The notes under the pieces: generated by a model
What the model saw: only the letters and a program-made list of their open reading frames with translations
Databases searched by the model: none
What the model was told of the DNA's origin: nothing
Shown: positions 32,958 through 34,291 of the stretch, piece after piece
How the letters are laid out: every line of letters begins with the position of its first letter
Position numbering within the stretch: position 1 is the stretch's first letter
NCBI GenBank assembly: GCA_900618425.1
Contig: UZAN01041995.1
Coordinates: 1-34,291, forward strand
Direction: 5' to 3'
Source of the DNA: Echinostoma caproni
Lineage: Eukaryota > Platyhelminthes > Trematoda > Plagiorchiida > Echinostomatidae
DNA: 34,291 bases
Translations under genes and position numbers: made by a program

Positions 32958-33036
32958 GGCCTCGTAGCTTAGCTGACCATGCACTGTACAAAAGCGTGAA
33001 CGGCTTCCATGAGCGGGTTCGAATCCCACCGAGGTT
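32958..33036 (+). tRNA. tRNA-like block, degenerate tRNA or SINE head
   Basis: The acceptor stem pairs GGCCTCG (32958-32964) with CGAGGTT (33030-33036): seven pairs, two of them G-U. The T arm has loop TTCGAAT (33018-33024) with four of five stem pairs. The internal promoter boxes are recognisable: A box TAGCTTAGCTGACC (32965-32978) and B box GGTTCGAATCCC (33016-33027). The D stem is weak, and no clean anticodon stem can be drawn between 32983 and 33012. At 79 bases it is long for an ordinary tRNA without a variable arm. The anticodon is therefore not called. A tRNA-derived SINE head or a decayed tRNA is more likely than a working gene. Confidence 0.6.
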
Positions 33037-33039
33037 AAT

Positions 33040-34291
33040 TTTCGCAATTTCAACATAAGCCTTTCAATCTGCGAAGCAACAACTTAAAAAATTCAATTTT
33101 CTTATGCTCTCAATCTCCGAATACAACTGTAGAACTAGCTGCATAACAAATAACATTATGCCCAAAATCTGAAACACTATTTTGTATATACATCTGATCA
33201 GTCACACTCTCATGATACTTACGTGTCTGGATACACTTGTATCGAAAATTTCAGGAATTGTTGAAAAGTTGAATATTATTCCGGTCCATAGTTCTTCGGA
33301 TCAACCGCGTCGGAATTTGAACTCCCCATAATGTGCATTACCACTTCGGTACATTTTCATCTCAGCTACCGAGATGTGTACAATTGCTTGCTACTATTCA
33401 TTAAATTGTTTTCTTCATTTGGTTGCGTTCAGTTCACCTTTACACATTAGAATTTACCACGCGATTAATCACGTCGATGTAGGTCTTCATCTCGCACTAC
33501 AAAGCCGCATAGCTTCCATCAGAAACCTTTTTCCCCCCCCCCCCACACACCAGCGATTTCTCGAGGCGCACCTAATCCATTTTTTGTTTCCATTCCCGCT
33601 TGCACTTGCCTGTCTACAAAATGACCCAGTGACGTCGGTATAGTTACGTGAATGATTACATTAAACGTACTAATTGTATTGCTGTTTTTCTTTCTGAAAC
33701 CAAATTTCCCTTTATTGACTTGTAACTCCGAGCAGTATACTCTGTTTGCCCCTTTTTTATTACACACTTTAGTGTGATGAACAGCAGACGGAAAAAGCCC
33801 CCTAGTCAAGAGGATCTGCTGTTCAATCATGGAAACCGATGATCCAAACCCCGAGACTTGGAGTGGCGAATCACAAAAAGGCCCCGTTGAGCTAGACGTG
33901 GTATTAAACCGGACGACAGCAAAGCTACCTACCACCGGAGTTTTCTCAAAACCGTAGTTTTGTATATCTTTACCGTTACATTTGTATAACGTCATCCAAT
34001 AGCTGGTGTTCTAGACCCTTTTGTGACGAGTGAATATGAAATAAGTTACGAATACTTGGAAATTTTGTACCGACAACAAGTCAACTGCTTAAAACTATTC
34101 AGATTGTATGCATATTTGAAGAGCAAATCAGAGGCTATCTGCTTTTGCAAAACAATTTTGGAAAGTCGACATATTTCTTGAGCTCAACTCAGGATTGGAG
34201 AAGAGACAGATTGTTCGAATGAAGGAACACAAATGAGTCTAGAAGGAGCGCAGTACTGGTTAATTTTTGCGGGTTGACAAGCAGAGCCGAT
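33040..34291. other. Stretch without a supported gene
   Basis: A plus-strand block after the acceptor AAAATTTCAG (33255-33331) encodes a short protein-like piece ending at TAA (IVEKLNIIPVHSSSDQ) but has no further support. A 158-codon minus-strand frame (33519-33995) runs through a C12 tract, and no domain is recognised. It could be part of a dispersed repeat. Confidence 0.4.
33533..33544. repeat. C12 homopolymer
   Basis: Twelve consecutive C followed by ACACACA. Confidence 0.9.

Noticed and set aside
33519..33995. 158-codon minus-strand ORF
   Set aside because: It crosses a C12 homopolymer and lacks a domain, signal peptide or clear splice pattern. It may be a dispersed repeat, which cannot be tested from one copy.
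1..34291. CRISPR arrays, rRNA, LTR retrotransposons, DNA transposases or viral genes
   Set aside because: No regularly spaced short repeats, rRNA-like blocks, direct long terminal repeats, protease/integrase motifs or transposase motifs were seen by eye.

Overview
The window looks like animal nuclear DNA from an invertebrate. A parasitic flatworm (digenean fluke) is the best guess, inferred mainly from the style of the decayed LINE reverse-transcriptase pieces and from the short, AT-rich, split coding blocks. No species can be named. There are no bacterial-type gene runs, no rRNA and no CRISPR array. The sequence is AT-rich, gene-poor and holds one 467-base assembly gap plus four single N bases.

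The only complete gene I can defend is a small single-exon gene at 20587-21015 (+). It encodes a secreted protein of 142 residues with a signal peptide and one EGF-like module, followed by a polyadenylation signal. A second, weaker small secreted candidate lies at 30139-30333 (+): a hydrophobic leader followed by a run of aspartates encoded by a GAT microsatellite.

Most other coding signal is on the minus strand, as short blocks between splice-like sites, several followed by AATAAA. The clearest are 29181-29934 (three exons with agreeing phases), 5264-6765 (two exons with agreeing phases), 3014-3262, 12751-13079, 31757-32364, 15594-15959 and 174-269. On the plus strand, 11439-11783 and 17371-17558 are similar candidates. 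I recognise none of these families. They were judged by eye from splice sites, phase and polyadenylation signals, so confidence is modest.

Mobile DNA consists of three non-LTR reverse-transcriptase relics of different age: 646-1140 (+), 10475-10900 (+) and 17783-18500 (-). The last still has 230 open codons and is the youngest. There is also a tRNA-like, possibly SINE-derived block at 32958-33036 (+).

Structural DNA includes a roughly 340-bp imperfect inverted repeat (24295-24633), a tandem repeat with a period of about 78 bp (14048-14362), a strong G-quadruplex motif (62-88), paired tetranucleotide microsatellites (9004-9113), a (GAT)10 tract, and several G or C homopolymers, one of which abuts the assembly gap. 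The rest is AT-rich DNA in which I see no supported gene.
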